DNA of 64,000 nucleotides from Zygosaccharomyces rouxii (taxonomy: Eukaryota > Ascomycota > Saccharomycetes > Saccharomycetales > Saccharomycetaceae): the NCBI RefSeq assembly GCF_000026365.1, contig NC_012992.1:248001-312000 (forward strand), given 5' to 3'. The position numbers were made by a program, and so were the translations under genes. This document shows positions 26,719 through 37,681 of this stretch, piece by piece (the first letter of the stretch is position 1; each line of letters opens with the position of its first letter). The notes beneath the pieces are model-generated. The model was given only the letters and a program-made list of their open reading frames with translations, was not told the DNA's origin and made no database searches.

Positions 26719-29700
26719 ATGCTGAAACTAAATGCGGAATTCAATGGGGCAGTGAAGTATGGCACCTGTGAAATTTCCTCCAATTTAGTTGACGAATGGA
26801 CTAGTCTCAAGGTTCCGAGGTACGCCCAGGTAAAATTGCCATCTTACGATCGCTTCAATTTGGATGCTAGGGTATTCAATTGTGTGGTTAATGAAAGTTT
26901 ACCTATCGATACCTTAAGACTGTCCTCGAGGGTGTTCAGTGTTGATGCATTAGAATTGGCGGTCAACTGCTGTTATTTTAAGCCTTTAAAAGGAAAACCT
27001 CCTATTCTAGACGGTATAGCCTTACTACTGGATAGTGAGCTTTATGATTCTTTGCAAAAACTACCTGACTTGAGTCAAAGACTGGAATTCTTACAGACGA
27101 AATACGGTATCGAACATAACGCTACTGTACTACAAAGTGGAGACACAGTAGCACCTTCTTGGTGTTCTGTAGCCTACTGTTCACCTCCGGGAAAAGGCAT
27201 TGTGGATTTTACAAGGACTCAAATAGTACTCGTCAAGGATACCAACGGTACTTTGAAACGTGAAGAAAATAATGTTGTCAATACAAATACAGTAAGTTTA
27301 CGTGAAGCCAAAGAGATCACAGTAAAACTGAGAAGCTTAAAATTCCCAGTATCTTCCGATCTAATTAGCCCCACACCTTTACCCTCTGATGACGATTCTC
27401 TCTTTGCTTTTGCAGATATTCAAACTTTACTCACTTTGGGGGCTACAAGTGGGAATTTTATAAAGATCTCAGATGGATATAATTCAAGAGCTGTCAAGTT
27501 ATTCGTATTGGCTAGTCCAAACGATTTTGATAGTATGACATTATATGCGCAACCTAGGGTTATGGCAAATTTCCCCAACTGCAACGAAATAACGATTTCC
27601 AAATATGCATTAAACCAATCAAATATAGCATTGGCGTCATCTGTCTCTATCGCAAGGGTGGGTAGCTGGCATCAATCTCAGAAAATTTTCCAAAACATCA
27701 TCTTAAAGAATCTCAGAGACTTTTTCACTTCTAGAAATCGGATTCTCCATGGTGGCGACATGATTCCAGTATCCTTTGATTCAAACCTAGCTCCGCTTTT
27801 CTCAGAAAGTATGGATGATATAACATTAGAGACCAAAGACGATACTTTAGTTTGGTTTCGTGTAGAAAATGTCGAGTTTAAGGAAAATGAAGAGAATCCC
27901 AATAAGGAGGAATTTGTCATTGATCCATCAAAGACAAAATTAACTACAGCAAATATCATTTTACACCCACCTTTGAAGCTTGGTCACTGTGACTATATAT
28001 CATATTACAATCTAGAACCCGTCTTCCAATACGACTTGACTAAATTCCCTTACGCGAAAAGGTTTCTCGATATTCTTCATGCATCTTTGATTTCCTCAGA
28101 GGCTAATGCTCCCATTAGTACTTCCATATTACTTCATTCCAGTGCGCCTAATGTGGGAAAATCCACTCTCGTCAAACATGCCGCCCAGCAGCTAGGATTC
28201 CACCTACTAGAGATCGACTGCATGTCTTTGACTACTCAGTTAGGCTCATTGGACTCAATCCCAAAGACGATAGGTTACTTGAGAGGTAAATTCGAAAGTA
28301 TCTTACCAAATGCGAGTCCAGCCGTTGTTTATCTTTCCCATCTTAACGTCATATTGACCAAAGGTGAACAGACTCAAGACGGCGAAGCTTCTAAACTAGC
28401 CAAATTGATGGATGTTGAGATGGCTAAATTGATCAAAGAGCTAACTAGCAATTATGGTCCAGCAGTGTTTGTTGGATCCGTTTACGATGTAGATAGTATT
28501 TCACAAATCATAAGAACTCAGATGAAATTTGAAATACAAGTGCCTGTTCCTACCGAACCCCAAAGGCAATCTATATTCGAATGGTACCTATCTCCTTACC
28601 AGCTACATTTTGATGTGGATAACCATTCAAGACCCTTGACGTTAGCAAATAATGTTTCTCATCCAAAGCTTGCTCAACAGTCAGCCGGTTTGACCCCACT
28701 GGATCTCAAATCTATAGTACAAACAGCCAAATGGAATTGTATCAAGGATGTCCCCGTCAGTGATAGTGAAAAGGCTTATGATGACGATTGGAGCGATGAT
28801 CCCATCGCAATCACGATGAGAGATCTGAGTTTCGCAATTAGTAAGGCGAGAGACGAATTTTCAGTGTCCATTGGTGCACCGAAAATCCCTAATGTAACCT
28901 GGAAAGATATCGGTGGTGTGGATACAGTTAAAGGTGAAATTTTAGATACAATTGATATGCCCTTGAAGCATCCACAGCTATTTGCCTCCGGTATGAAGAA
29001 AAGAAGTGGTGTTTTATTCTATGGTCCACCAGGTACTGGTAAAACTCTAATGGCGAAGGCAATTGCTACTAATTTCTCGTTGAATTTCTTTAGTGTGAAG
29101 GGACCAGAACTATTAAACATGTATATCGGTGAGTCTGAAGCGAATGTACGTCGTGTCTTCCAAAGGGCAAGAGATGCCAAACCTTGTGCAATTTTTTTCG
29201 ACGAATTGGATTCCATTGCCCCTAAGAGAGGCAATCAAGGTGATTCAGGAGGTGTAATGGATCGTATCGTTTCTCAGTTGTTAGCAGAATTGGATGGTAT
29301 GGGAACCGGTGGTGAAGGTGTTTTTGTCATCGGTGCTACTAACAGACCAGACTTGCTTGATGAGGCACTCTTAAGACCAGGTAGATTCGATAAGTTACTA
29401 TACTTGGGGATATCAGACACCAATGAAAAGCAGCTTAACATCTTAACCGCGCTGACTAGAAAATTCACACTCGCTCCTGACGTGGACTTGGCTCACTTAG
29501 CAGAGAAATGTCCCTTCAATTATACAGGTGCTGATTTCTATGCTCTGTGCTCAGACGCTATGCTGAATGCTATGACAAGAATCGCCAGTGAAGTAGACGA
29601 AAAAGTAAGGATTTACAACAAGACTCATAACGAGGAAGTATCAGTACGCTACTGGTTTGATAGGATTGCCAAACCTGAAGATACTAGCGTTACCGTAAGA

Positions 29701-29805
29701 ATGACAGATTTTTTGAAAGCTCAAAAGGATCTCATGCCCAGTGTTTCTGAAGACGAACTACGCCATTATCTGCAAGTAAAAGAAAACTTCGAGAATGGTG
29801 GCTGA
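26719..29805 (+). CDS. PEX6: Peroxisomal AAA ATPase Pex6
   Basis: A 1028-residue type II AAA protein that, with Pex1, pulls the import receptor Pex5 out of the peroxisomal membrane. The first AAA module (D1) has a divergent P-loop, SAPNVGKST, at 475-483, and its Walker B region (VVYLSHLN) lacks the acidic pair, as in known Pex6. The second module (D2) is fully active-looking: Walker A GPPGTGKT at 769-776 and Walker B IFFDELD at 825-831, then an SRH with TNRPDLLDEALLRPGR. S. cerevisiae Pex6 has 1030 residues. Ordered MDJ2-PEX6-RPD3 as in S. cerevisiae. Confidence 0.97.
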   Translation: MLKLNAEFNGAVKYGTCEISSNLVDEWTSLKVPRYAQVKLPSYDRFNLDARVFNCVVNESLPIDTLRLSSRVFSVDALELAVNCCYFKPLKGKPPILDGIALLLDSELYDSLQKLPDLSQRLEFLQTKYGIEHNATVLQSGDTVAPSWCSVAYCSPPGKGIVDFTRTQIVLVKDTNGTLKREENNVVNTNTVSLREAKEITVKLRSLKFPVSSDLISPTPLPSDDDSLFAFADIQTLLTLGATSGNFIKISDGYNSRAVKLFVLASPNDFDSMTLYAQPRVMANFPNCNEITISKYALNQSNIALASSVSIARVGSWHQSQKIFQNIILKNLRDFFTSRNRILHGGDMIPVSFDSNLAPLFSESMDDITLETKDDTLVWFRVENVEFKENEENPNKEEFVIDPSKTKLTTANIILHPPLKLGHCDYISYYNLEPVFQYDLTKFPYAKRFLDILHASLISSEANAPISTSILLHSSAPNVGKSTLVKHAAQQLGFHLLEIDCMSLTTQLGSLDSIPKTIGYLRGKFESILPNASPAVVYLSHLNVILTKGEQTQDGEASKLAKLMDVEMAKLIKELTSNYGPAVFVGSVYDVDSISQIIRTQMKFEIQVPVPTEPQRQSIFEWYLSPYQLHFDVDNHSRPLTLANNVSHPKLAQQSAGLTPLDLKSIVQTAKWNCIKDVPVSDSEKAYDDDWSDDPIAITMRDLSFAISKARDEFSVSIGAPKIPNVTWKDIGGVDTVKGEILDTIDMPLKHPQLFASGMKKRSGVLFYGPPGTGKTLMAKAIATNFSLNFFSVKGPELLNMYIGESEANVRRVFQRARDAKPCAIFFDELDSIAPKRGNQGDSGGVMDRIVSQLLAELDGMGTGGEGVFVIGATNRPDLLDEALLRPGRFDKLLYLGISDTNEKQLNILTALTRKFTLAPDVDLAHLAEKCPFNYTGADFYALCSDAMLNAMTRIASEVDEKVRIYNKTHNEEVSVRYWFDRIAKPEDTSVTVRMTDFLKAQKDLMPSVSEDELRHYLQVKENFENGG

Positions 29806-30063
29806 TCTCGTTACACTAACTGTAAATAAGACTCTGTAAACTTTTTGAACTATAATGTTGCATTTTCTTCGTATTGTTTAATTTGCCGCCGAGCTTCTCT
29901 CGTACCATATGACAAGGTCTTTAACCTGGAGAAATCTTGAACGTGAATAAAACATGTATACACGCCAAAGGAAAAGAAGGTTATACAAACTTACCACAGG
30001 GGAATAGCGGATCCAGTAGCCTGTTGAAATCGCAGCCTTTTTTCATAATTTGAATCGAAAAAT

Positions 30064-31365
30064 ATGGTTTATGAGGCCAAGCCATTTGATCCTATTACGG
30101 TGAATCCTCGAGACAAGAAAAGAGTTGCATACTTCTATGACGCAGATGTGGGTAACTACAACTATGGTGCAGGCCATCCCATGAAACCCCATAGGATAAG
30201 GATGACACATTCTTTGATTATGAACTACGGGTTGTATAAAAAGATGGAGATTTACAGGGCAAAACCTGCTACCAAGCAGGAAATGTGCCAATTCCATACA
30301 GATGAATATATCGATTTCCTATCAAGAGTTACACCAGATAACTTGGATATGTTTAAAAAGGAAAGTGTTAAATTCAATGTAGGTGATGATTGTCCCGTTT
30401 TTGATGGTCTCTACGAATACTGTAGCATATCTGGTGGTGGATCTATGGAAGGTGCTGCAAGACTCAATAGAGGCAAATGTGATGTTGCGATCAACTATGC
30501 AGGTGGATTGCATCATGCCAAAAAGACAGAAGCTTCTGGCTTCTGTTATTTGAATGATATAGTGTTGGGAATAATTGAGCTTCTAAGGTATCACCCTCGA
30601 GTCCTCTACATTGATATTGATGTCCATCACGGTGATGGTGTAGAAGAAGCATTCTACACAACAGATCGTGTCATGACATGTTCATTCCACAAATATGGTG
30701 AATTTTTCCCTGGTACAGGTGAACTGAGGGACACAGGTGTTGGTAAGGGGAAGTACTATGCCGTTAACGTCCCATTAAGAGATGGTATTGACGATGCTAC
30801 TTATAAATCTGTATTTGAACCGGTTGTATCCAGGATTATGGAATGGTATCAACCGTCTGCCGTTGTATTACAATGTGGTGGTGATTCACTTTCAGGAGAT
30901 CGTCTTGGTTGTTTCAACCTATCCATCCGTGGCCATGCAAACTGTGTAAACTTTGTGAAATCGTTTGGATTACCGATGATGATTGTCGGTGGTGGTGGGT
31001 ATACCATGAGGAATGTCGCTAGGACGTGGTGCTTCGAGACTGGACTTCTCAATAATGTCATCCTAGATTCCGAATTACCTTACAACGATTACTACGAGTA
31101 CTACGGACCAGACTACAAGTTAGACGTTAAACCTTCGAATATGTTTAACGTAAACAATCCAGAATACTTGGACAAGATTCTAGAGTCAGTTTTTGCCAAT
31201 TTGGAGAGAACTAAATACGCACCCAGTGTTCAACTGAACAACGTCCCCAGGGATTTAGAAGACCCCGGTGACGTTGAAGAAGATACAGAAGAAGCTAAAG
31301 ACACTAAGGGTGGATCCCAGTACGCTAGAGACCAAATCGTGGAACCTGATAACGAATTCTACTAA
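30064..31365 (+). CDS. RPD3: Class I histone deacetylase Rpd3
   Basis: A 433-residue zinc-dependent lysine deacetylase, exactly the S. cerevisiae length; the catalytic subunit of the Rpd3L and Rpd3S complexes. The active-site pair His150-His151 (GGLHHAKK) and the zinc ligands Asp186 and His188 ([11 protein letters not shown]) fall at the S. cerevisiae positions. [14 protein letters not shown] is also intact. The C-terminal tail is acidic. The first ATG is used. Ends the YNL track in this window. Confidence 0.97.
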   Translation: MVYEAKPFDPITVNPRDKKRVAYFYDADVGNYNYGAGHPMKPHRIRMTHSLIMNYGLYKKMEIYRAKPATKQEMCQFHTDEYIDFLSRVTPDNLDMFKKESVKFNVGDDCPVFDGLYEYCSISGGGSMEGAARLNRGKCDVAINYAGGLHHAKKTEASGFCYLNDIVLGIIELLRYHPRVLYIDIDVHHGDGVEEAFYTTDRVMTCSFHKYGEFFPGTGELRDTGVGKGKYYAVNVPLRDGIDDATYKSVFEPVVSRIMEWYQPSAVVLQCGGDSLSGDRLGCFNLSIRGHANCVNFVKSFGLPMMIVGGGGYTMRNVARTWCFETGLLNNVILDSELPYNDYYEYYGPDYKLDVKPSNMFNVNNPEYLDKILESVFANLERTKYAPSVQLNNVPRDLEDPGDVEEDTEEAKDTKGGSQYARDQIVEPDNEFY

Positions 31366-32156
<791 letters not shown>

Positions 32157-32187
32157 AGAGAGTTTGTAATTTAACTAGTACATACTT

Positions 32188-33450
32188 TCAAACCAAAATA
32201 TTGACACCGTTTTTGGATTTTTTCTTTGCCAATTGTCTGAGTGCATCTTTCCTCTTACGCTTCATCTCTTTAATCCAGTCGATTCTTTGGTCCCAGAATT
32301 GATCCTGCCATAATTGCCAATCGGGTTGGAAAGCTGGCAATTTGTTCAACTGTGTTTGACCTGACAAAAATGGTGAATCGAAATGGGGAAAAAAGAGAGC
32401 AGCAGTTTTTCTTGGTGCTGAATATTCCTGTTTGACGAGTTCTGGTTCTGCTACAACTTCTTCTTGCTCTGCATCCTTATCATGATCGATATCGTCATCA
32501 GATTCTGTAATTAGCTTGAAGGGTTGATTTTCCTGGGGATCAAACAAATTACGCAGCGTCTTTGTTTGGTTGTCTTCACCAAATACAGGAATGGGCTCAT
32601 CTTCATCTTTACTTTCGTGTTCAACTTCAATTTCGTGTTCATGCTCATCTTCATCGGCGGGTAGCTCATTATCCGACTTCTCTGGAATAGCTTCATCATC
32701 AACCATTGGTTTATCAAAATCAAAACTTTTAAACATGTCCTCCAAAACCTTATCAGTTCTTTCTCTCTCACCATTGTCTTCTTCTTCTTCCTCCTCTTCA
32801 CCTTCTTGTCCTGCTTTCATGATGGGTTCACCTGCAGATACACCTTTGGATCTAGTATAGTTTAATCTGTCGACGATATGATCCCAACCATTACGCCATT
32901 TACCATTCACGAATTTATGAACCAGATCTTGAGCTTCCTTATCTCGTTCGTACCCCCACAACTTCTGCTTATAACACTTGTAAACTTTTAATGAACCATT
33001 CACGTCCACTCTGAAAGTCATATTACGCAATTGTTGCTTATTTCTCTTGGCTGTACGGTGTCTACCTGGAATCATCTGTATTCGATCTTCCCAACTCATT
33101 CCAATATTTTCCATCTTCTTATAGTACTCCCAATGCCTTTTAATGATCTGTTTCCTCTTAATCGGTTCCTCCTCATCATCTTTCTTCTTCTGTTCTTCCC
33201 ATTGCCAACGCGGCCTAGCAGCATCCACTATTAAATCATTTCCTTTGAATTTAACATGGTTGAAACTACTCTTAAGCTTAGTGAATCTAGAATCGTCTTC
33301 AAATTCCATATCTATGTATGCAAAATTACCACGAACTTCAAACTCACTAGTGCACTTCCCGAACTTGGAAAACCGCATTTCTAACGCCTGTAGACATCCT
33401 TCAAGATCATTGTTTAGATTTCCCACATATATACGCTTCTGAACAGCCAT
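32188..33450 (-). CDS. NOP8: Nucleolar 60S ribosome-assembly protein Nop8
   Basis: A 420-residue RNA-binding protein needed for 27S pre-rRNA processing in the nucleolus. It has an N-terminal RRM (RIYVGNL as RNP2 near 6-12 and NFAYIDMEF as RNP1-like near 43-51), a basic middle, a long acidic Glu/Asp-rich tract (about 215-350) and a basic C-terminus. S. cerevisiae Nop8 has 484 residues. The first ATG is used. Its promoter contains PAC cores, matching a ribosome-biogenesis gene. Matches YOL144W, between RIB4 and CTR9. Confidence 0.9.
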   Translation of the reverse strand: MAVQKRIYVGNLNNDLEGCLQALEMRFSKFGKCTSEFEVRGNFAYIDMEFEDDSRFTKLKSSFNHVKFKGNDLIVDAARPRWQWEEQKKKDDEEEPIKRKQIIKRHWEYYKKMENIGMSWEDRIQMIPGRHRTAKRNKQQLRNMTFRVDVNGSLKVYKCYKQKLWGYERDKEAQDLVHKFVNGKWRNGWDHIVDRLNYTRSKGVSAGEPIMKAGQEGEEEEEEEDNGERERTDKVLEDMFKSFDFDKPMVDDEAIPEKSDNELPADEDEHEHEIEVEHESKDEDEPIPVFGEDNQTKTLRNLFDPQENQPFKLITESDDDIDHDKDAEQEEVVAEPELVKQEYSAPRKTAALFFPHFDSPFLSGQTQLNKLPAFQPDWQLWQDQFWDQRIDWIKEMKRKRKDALRQLAKKKSKNGVNILV

Positions 33451-33660
33451 AATAATCCCTTACAATTCTTTACTGAGCTTGTAGTACATATGTAGCTCAT
33501 CTCATCTCATCTCATCTCATATTATCCAAATTTTTTCATTTTGTGTTACCCGGCGCACTCTTCAATGTTGAACCAGACCAGTTATGAACCAAAGAACCGT
33601 CAACTATTGAATACATTGCAATCAGGACACAGATAGCGGTAAAGTAGCTAGGTTATAATC
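33451..33660. promoter_or_regulatory. NOP8/CTR9 divergent promoter with PAC-core pentanucleotide repeat, RRPE-like element and Reb1 site
   Basis: 210 bp. Five perfect CTCAT units (33496-33520) read as repeated ATGAG towards NOP8, creating four GATGAG PAC cores, the last in the full context GATGAGCT. An RRPE-like AAATTTTTTCA follows (33528-33538), then a Reb1 core TTACCCG (33546-33552). Confidence 0.6.
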
Positions 33661-36600
33661 ATGGAGGTCACTTCCGCCTCTGGGTATCCTGTTATGGAGT
33701 TACCAAAATCACTGGATATTCCGTTGAAAGCCTCTGAAGAGGTGGTTTCTATCAATCTTGAGACAGATTTACCAGATGACCCTGCAGATTTGAGAACTCT
33801 TTTAGTGGAAGAAGGTTCTGACAAGGAACACTGGCTGACTATTGCAATTGCCTACTGTAATAGTGGAAATACACCACAGGGTATTAGATTAGTGGAAATG
33901 GCTTTAGAAACTTTTGATAACACCGAAAAGGCACCGTTATATACGTTTCTAACTTGGGCACACCTGAAATTGGCCAAGGAGAAAGCAGCTAGTGTGGAAA
34001 GTAGAGATCACGAACTAACACAGGCAGAAATTCAATTAAAAAACGCTATTGGTGTGGATCCCACATGGATTGGTAACATGTTGGCAACAATTGATCTCTA
34101 CTACCAAAGAGGTCATTACGATAGAGCATTGGAGACATCAGATCTTTTCGTTAAAAGTATTCATTCAGAAGATCGTAGAAAAGGAATTCAATCTAAACCC
34201 AATTCGATGTTCTTATTGCTAAGAGCTAAGCTGTTATACCAAAAGAAAAACTATATGGCAAGTCTTCGAGCATTCCAAGAATTGCTTGTGATTAATCCTG
34301 TGATGTATCCAGATCCTCGTATAGGGATCGGGATGTGCTTTTGGCAATTGAAAGATTACAAATTGGCCATCGCCGCTTGGAAGAGAGCATTGGAACTGAA
34401 TCCAGTGAATAACAATGCTGCAGTGCTTGTTACTTTAGGTAACTTTCACAACTCTTTAACAGCATCTGAAAATGACGAAAGCTTTAGAGAAAATTATTCC
34501 AAAGCTTTACAAGATCTAGATGGGCTGTTACGTAAAGACGGACAAAATCCCGTACTATGGACACTTCTACAAAGTTATTTCTATTTCAAAGGCGACTTTA
34601 CCAAAGTTATTGAAGTCTATGAGAACAAAATTAGTAAGTTTGGATTTGCCATCTCTGACACTGTTCTTTCAGAATCAATATTCTGGTGTGGTAGAGCTCA
34701 TTATGCCCTACAAGACTATCGTAAAGCATTTAGCATGTTTCAACAATGCTTAAAAAGAAATGAAGATAACTTATTGGCTAAATTTGGATTTGGTCAAACT
34801 CAGATGAAGAACAAATTGATGGAAGAAAGTATATTGACATTTGAAAACATTTACAAGAACCACGAGGGTATTCAAGAGCTGAATTACATCTTGGGATTAT
34901 TATACGCAGGCAAATGTCTTGATCCTGCCAACAGTAAAAATTTACCTAGAAAAGAATTTGAAAAATTTGTGGAAAAATCCATACAATATTTGGAGAAATA
35001 CATTAGAATCACAAATGCCAAAAAAAATCAAGTTGTGATCCCAAGAGCTTATTTGGCCATCTCTGAATTATATGAGGCCCAAAACCAACATAAACAATCG
35101 TTAGAGTATCTGTCAAAGGCATTGCAACAAGTACAAGAAGTGGAAGGCGATACTGCCCCTATTGAAATACTCAACAACTTAGGTTGCTTCCACTTTATAA
35201 ACGGTGATATGGAAAAAGCGAAGTACTTTTTTGATAGTGTAAAAACTAGGACAGAAAAAGACTTTAACGTAACCATATATTACAACTTTGCTAGAGTTTT
35301 GGAGGCTGAAAATGCGGAAGAATCCAAGAGTGTTTACGATCAAATTATTTCTAAACACCCTGGTTATTTGTCTGCAAGAATGAGAAGACTTTTCTTTAGA
35401 GTTATCGAGAATGATAATTCCAATTTAAAAGAAGACATGGACAGACTCTTATCAAACAATGCTTCTGATTTAGAGGTTCGTTCGTTTTACAGTTGGTTCC
35501 TAAAGAATAACCATACTGATCCTAAGAAGAGTGATAATTTGGAAACGGCTCACAACAAGGAAACTTTAGTAAAATACAATTCTCACGATTTTTACGCCTT
35601 GACATCGTTAGCAAACTTATACTTAATGATTGGTAGAGAAGCTAAAAGAGGCCATTCCCCTAAGGATCAAGACAATTCGAAACAATCTTTCCTAAAAGCG
35701 GTACAACTGTTTCAAAAAGTCTTGCAGTTAGATCCTTTTAGCATTTTTGCCGCTCAAGGTATAGCTATTGTTTTTGCAGAAAGCAAAAGGTTTGGTCCTG
35801 CGTTAGAAATCTTAAGAAAAGCAAGGGATTCATTAGACAATGAAGATGTTCATGTTAATATGGCCCATTGCTTATTGGAAATGCACGAATATGCCAAGGC
35901 TATAGAACTATACGAATTTTCGCTCAAGAAATTCGGCAACGAGGAAAACAGGCCAAAACTGCTGAACCTATTAGGGAGAGCATGGTATGCAAGGGCTACA
36001 AGGGAAAGATCTCTAGAATTTTTCCAATTTGCTCTAAATAATTCCGAAAAGGCACTGGAAGCTGAAACTGCAAGATCTTCATCAGTCAAAAATGATAAGT
36101 TCTTAGCTTCATTGAAATACAATGTGGCATTGCTACATTTCCAAGTGGCAGAAACTTTAAGGCGTTCAAATCCAAAAGGTCGTACATTGTCAACCATTCA
36201 ACTGGCTCAGGCGGGTCTGGATACCGGTCTGCAAATTTTGAAAGAATTGAAAGGGTTGGAAGGATTTGTCATTATCCCCAAGGAAGAATTGGAGCAACGT
36301 ATCCAACTGGGTGAGACTACCATGAAGAGTGCTCTTGAACGTTGTGTGAAAGAACAAGAAGCTTATGAGAATGAGCAAGTTGAGAAATTCGAGCAAGCTA
36401 AGAAACTGATGGAGGAAAACGAACAACGAGAACAGGAGAAGAAAAGACAAGAAGAAGAAGCTTCAAGAATTAAGCTTGAAAGACAAAAGGAGGAATACAG
36501 ACGTTTACAAGATGAAGCCCAAAAAATTATTCAAGAACGTGAAGAACGTGAGGCCATTTCAGAGGCCCAATTGGAAAAGAGTGATTTGAGTGATGCCAAT

Positions 36601-36951
36601 GAAGAAGGTGGTGAAGATAAGGAAAAGAAGAGTAAGAAGAAGAGAAAGAACTCTACAACTCGTAAGAGTAAGCAACCTACCGAAAGAAAAAGACGTAAGA
36701 AGAGTCAAGAACCAAGTCAAGAAACAAGCCAAGAAGCAAATCAAGAACAGGCTGTTTCTGACGGTGAAAATGGACCTGCTCCATCTCCTCCCAAGGAACA
36801 TAAGGATGAACAAGATGAGGATGAAGATGATGATGTGGTTCACAAAAGTAGTCGTAATAAAAAGCAAGCATTATCCGAAGAATTCATAGAGGACAGTGAT
36901 GAAGAGGAAGCCAAGCAGACAGGTGGGTCTGATAATGAAGATCTTTTTTGA
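33661..36951 (+). CDS. CTR9: Paf1 transcription-elongation complex subunit Ctr9
   Basis: A 1096-residue scaffold of the Paf1 complex (1077 in S. cerevisiae), which travels with RNA polymerase II and promotes histone modification. Most of the protein is tandem TPR helices (about residues 60-850; typical A-side patterns such as NPVNNNAAVLVTLGNFH and AEQLYEFSLKKFG-like units). From about 900 there is a long Glu/Lys/Gln coiled coil, then a basic KKKRKN region and a Ser/Asp/Glu-rich tail ending DNEDLF. The ATG at 33661 is the first in frame. Matches YOL145C. Confidence 0.95.
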   Translation: MEVTSASGYPVMELPKSLDIPLKASEEVVSINLETDLPDDPADLRTLLVEEGSDKEHWLTIAIAYCNSGNTPQGIRLVEMALETFDNTEKAPLYTFLTWAHLKLAKEKAASVESRDHELTQAEIQLKNAIGVDPTWIGNMLATIDLYYQRGHYDRALETSDLFVKSIHSEDRRKGIQSKPNSMFLLLRAKLLYQKKNYMASLRAFQELLVINPVMYPDPRIGIGMCFWQLKDYKLAIAAWKRALELNPVNNNAAVLVTLGNFHNSLTASENDESFRENYSKALQDLDGLLRKDGQNPVLWTLLQSYFYFKGDFTKVIEVYENKISKFGFAISDTVLSESIFWCGRAHYALQDYRKAFSMFQQCLKRNEDNLLAKFGFGQTQMKNKLMEESILTFENIYKNHEGIQELNYILGLLYAGKCLDPANSKNLPRKEFEKFVEKSIQYLEKYIRITNAKKNQVVIPRAYLAISELYEAQNQHKQSLEYLSKALQQVQEVEGDTAPIEILNNLGCFHFINGDMEKAKYFFDSVKTRTEKDFNVTIYYNFARVLEAENAEESKSVYDQIISKHPGYLSARMRRLFFRVIENDNSNLKEDMDRLLSNNASDLEVRSFYSWFLKNNHTDPKKSDNLETAHNKETLVKYNSHDFYALTSLANLYLMIGREAKRGHSPKDQDNSKQSFLKAVQLFQKVLQLDPFSIFAAQGIAIVFAESKRFGPALEILRKARDSLDNEDVHVNMAHCLLEMHEYAKAIELYEFSLKKFGNEENRPKLLNLLGRAWYARATRERSLEFFQFALNNSEKALEAETARSSSVKNDKFLASLKYNVALLHFQVAETLRRSNPKGRTLSTIQLAQAGLDTGLQILKELKGLEGFVIIPKEELEQRIQLGETTMKSALERCVKEQEAYENEQVEKFEQAKKLMEENEQREQEKKRQEEEASRIKLERQKEEYRRLQDEAQKIIQEREEREAISEAQLEKSDLSDANEEGGEDKEKKSKKKRKNSTTRKSKQPTERKRRKKSQEPSQETSQEANQEQAVSDGENGPAPSPPKEHKDEQDEDEDDDVVHKSSRNKKQALSEEFIEDSDEEEAKQTGGSDNEDLF

Positions 36952-37026
36952 AGATTGAAAACCTGTAATATATATATGTATATGTATATGTATAACTTCT
37001 AGTTAATAAGTTCGATTTCGAATAAT
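36952..37026. terminator. CTR9/PSF3 shared 3' region with TATATG repeats
   Basis: 75 bp between convergent stops. It holds a TATATA(TGTATA)n run (36968-36994), the yeast efficiency element for poly(A)-site choice, able to work on both strands. Confidence 0.6.
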
Positions 37027-37581
37027 TCACCTTTCTACCATCCACCTCTTATGTTCTTTGTATGATTCGTGGGATGTCCTGTAGAGCTTCTTTTCTGATT
37101 CGTCTAGGGTCAATAGGAAAGGTGATGCAAGCTCTGCAGTAGATACAAAATTAACGCTACTCGCATGCGCATTAATCTCCAATGCCCTTGCAAGAGTCAA
37201 ACTACTGCATATAGATGCTAATTCTTCATCACCAAAGAGTGCAATCCATTTTAGTGATAATGCGAGGAAGTGTGAACTTATCGAGTGCAAATCAATAGAG
37301 GTAGGATCCGCCTTAATAGCGTTTATGACTTTAGGTGAGAAAATTTCTGCTGGTAACAATTCAACAAATGGGACTGCTTCCTCTGCATCATCTTCATCTT
37401 CTGAACCACCAACAATGGCAAGTATTCTTGCTAACCACAACGGGAGGTCCAATCTAGCATTTTTATCAATAGCTCTGCCTGGGTTGCCTGCTAGATAACC
37501 AAGACCAGGCATATCATACTGAAATTTGCATGAGAATTCTGCACTATCAGCTAAGATATCATCGACGTCGTAATATCCCAT
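37027..37581 (-). CDS. PSF3: GINS complex subunit Psf3
   Basis: A 184-residue subunit of the GINS tetramer, part of the Cdc45-MCM-GINS replicative helicase. The N-terminus MGYYDVDDILAD is the family signature and fixes the start at ATG 37581. LPLWLARILAIVG (46-58) and VPFVELLPAEIFSPKVINAIK follow in the expected order. S. cerevisiae Psf3 is 194 residues; this copy lacks part of the variable C-terminal region. An almost identical copy of the start-codon region sits directly upstream, and two MCB boxes precede it. Matches YOL146W. Confidence 0.95.
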   Translation of the reverse strand: MGYYDVDDILADSAEFSCKFQYDMPGLGYLAGNPGRAIDKNARLDLPLWLARILAIVGGSEDEDDAEEAVPFVELLPAEIFSPKVINAIKADPTSIDLHSISSHFLALSLKWIALFGDEELASICSSLTLARALEINAHASSVNFVSTAELASPFLLTLDESEKKLYRTSHESYKEHKRWMVER

Positions 37582-37603
37582 TACCCGTAATATCCCATTA
37601 CCA
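37570..37603 (-). repeat. 17-bp tandem duplication over the PSF3 start codon, creating a 5-codon uORF
   Basis: GTAATATCCCATTACCC (37570-37586) is followed at once by a copy differing only in its last base (37587-37603). The inner copy holds the PSF3 ATG (37579-37581). The outer copy supplies a second ATG (37596-37598) that reads MGYYG and then TAA at 37581-37583, so its stop shares one base with the real ATG (TAATG). A Reb1 core TTACCCG (37581-37587) is formed at the junction. Confidence 0.9.
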
Positions 37604-37662
37604 GTGCTTTGTAGGTACTATTATTGAATCAGCGATGTGCTTGATGAATTTTGCAAATCTTA

Positions 37663-37681
37663 ACGCGTGAGCTAAACGCGT
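37663..37681 (-). promoter_or_regulatory. Two MCB boxes upstream of PSF3
   Basis: ACGCGT occurs at 37663-37668 and 37676-37681, 82-100 bp before the PSF3 ATG; the second lies in the perfect palindrome AAACGCGTTT. MCB boxes bind MBF (Mbp1-Swi6) and drive DNA-replication genes at G1/S. Confidence 0.75.

Noticed and set aside
26680..26720. tRNA-like B box (GGGTTCGATTC on the minus strand) followed by a T5 run
   Set aside because: The T-stem does not pair, no A box lies at the proper distance and the body would overlap the PEX6 start.
32511..32860. Antisense frames within NOP8 (both strands, ~96 residues)
   Set aside because: Low-complexity Lys/Met or Ser runs arising from the acidic Glu/Asp-rich codons of NOP8.
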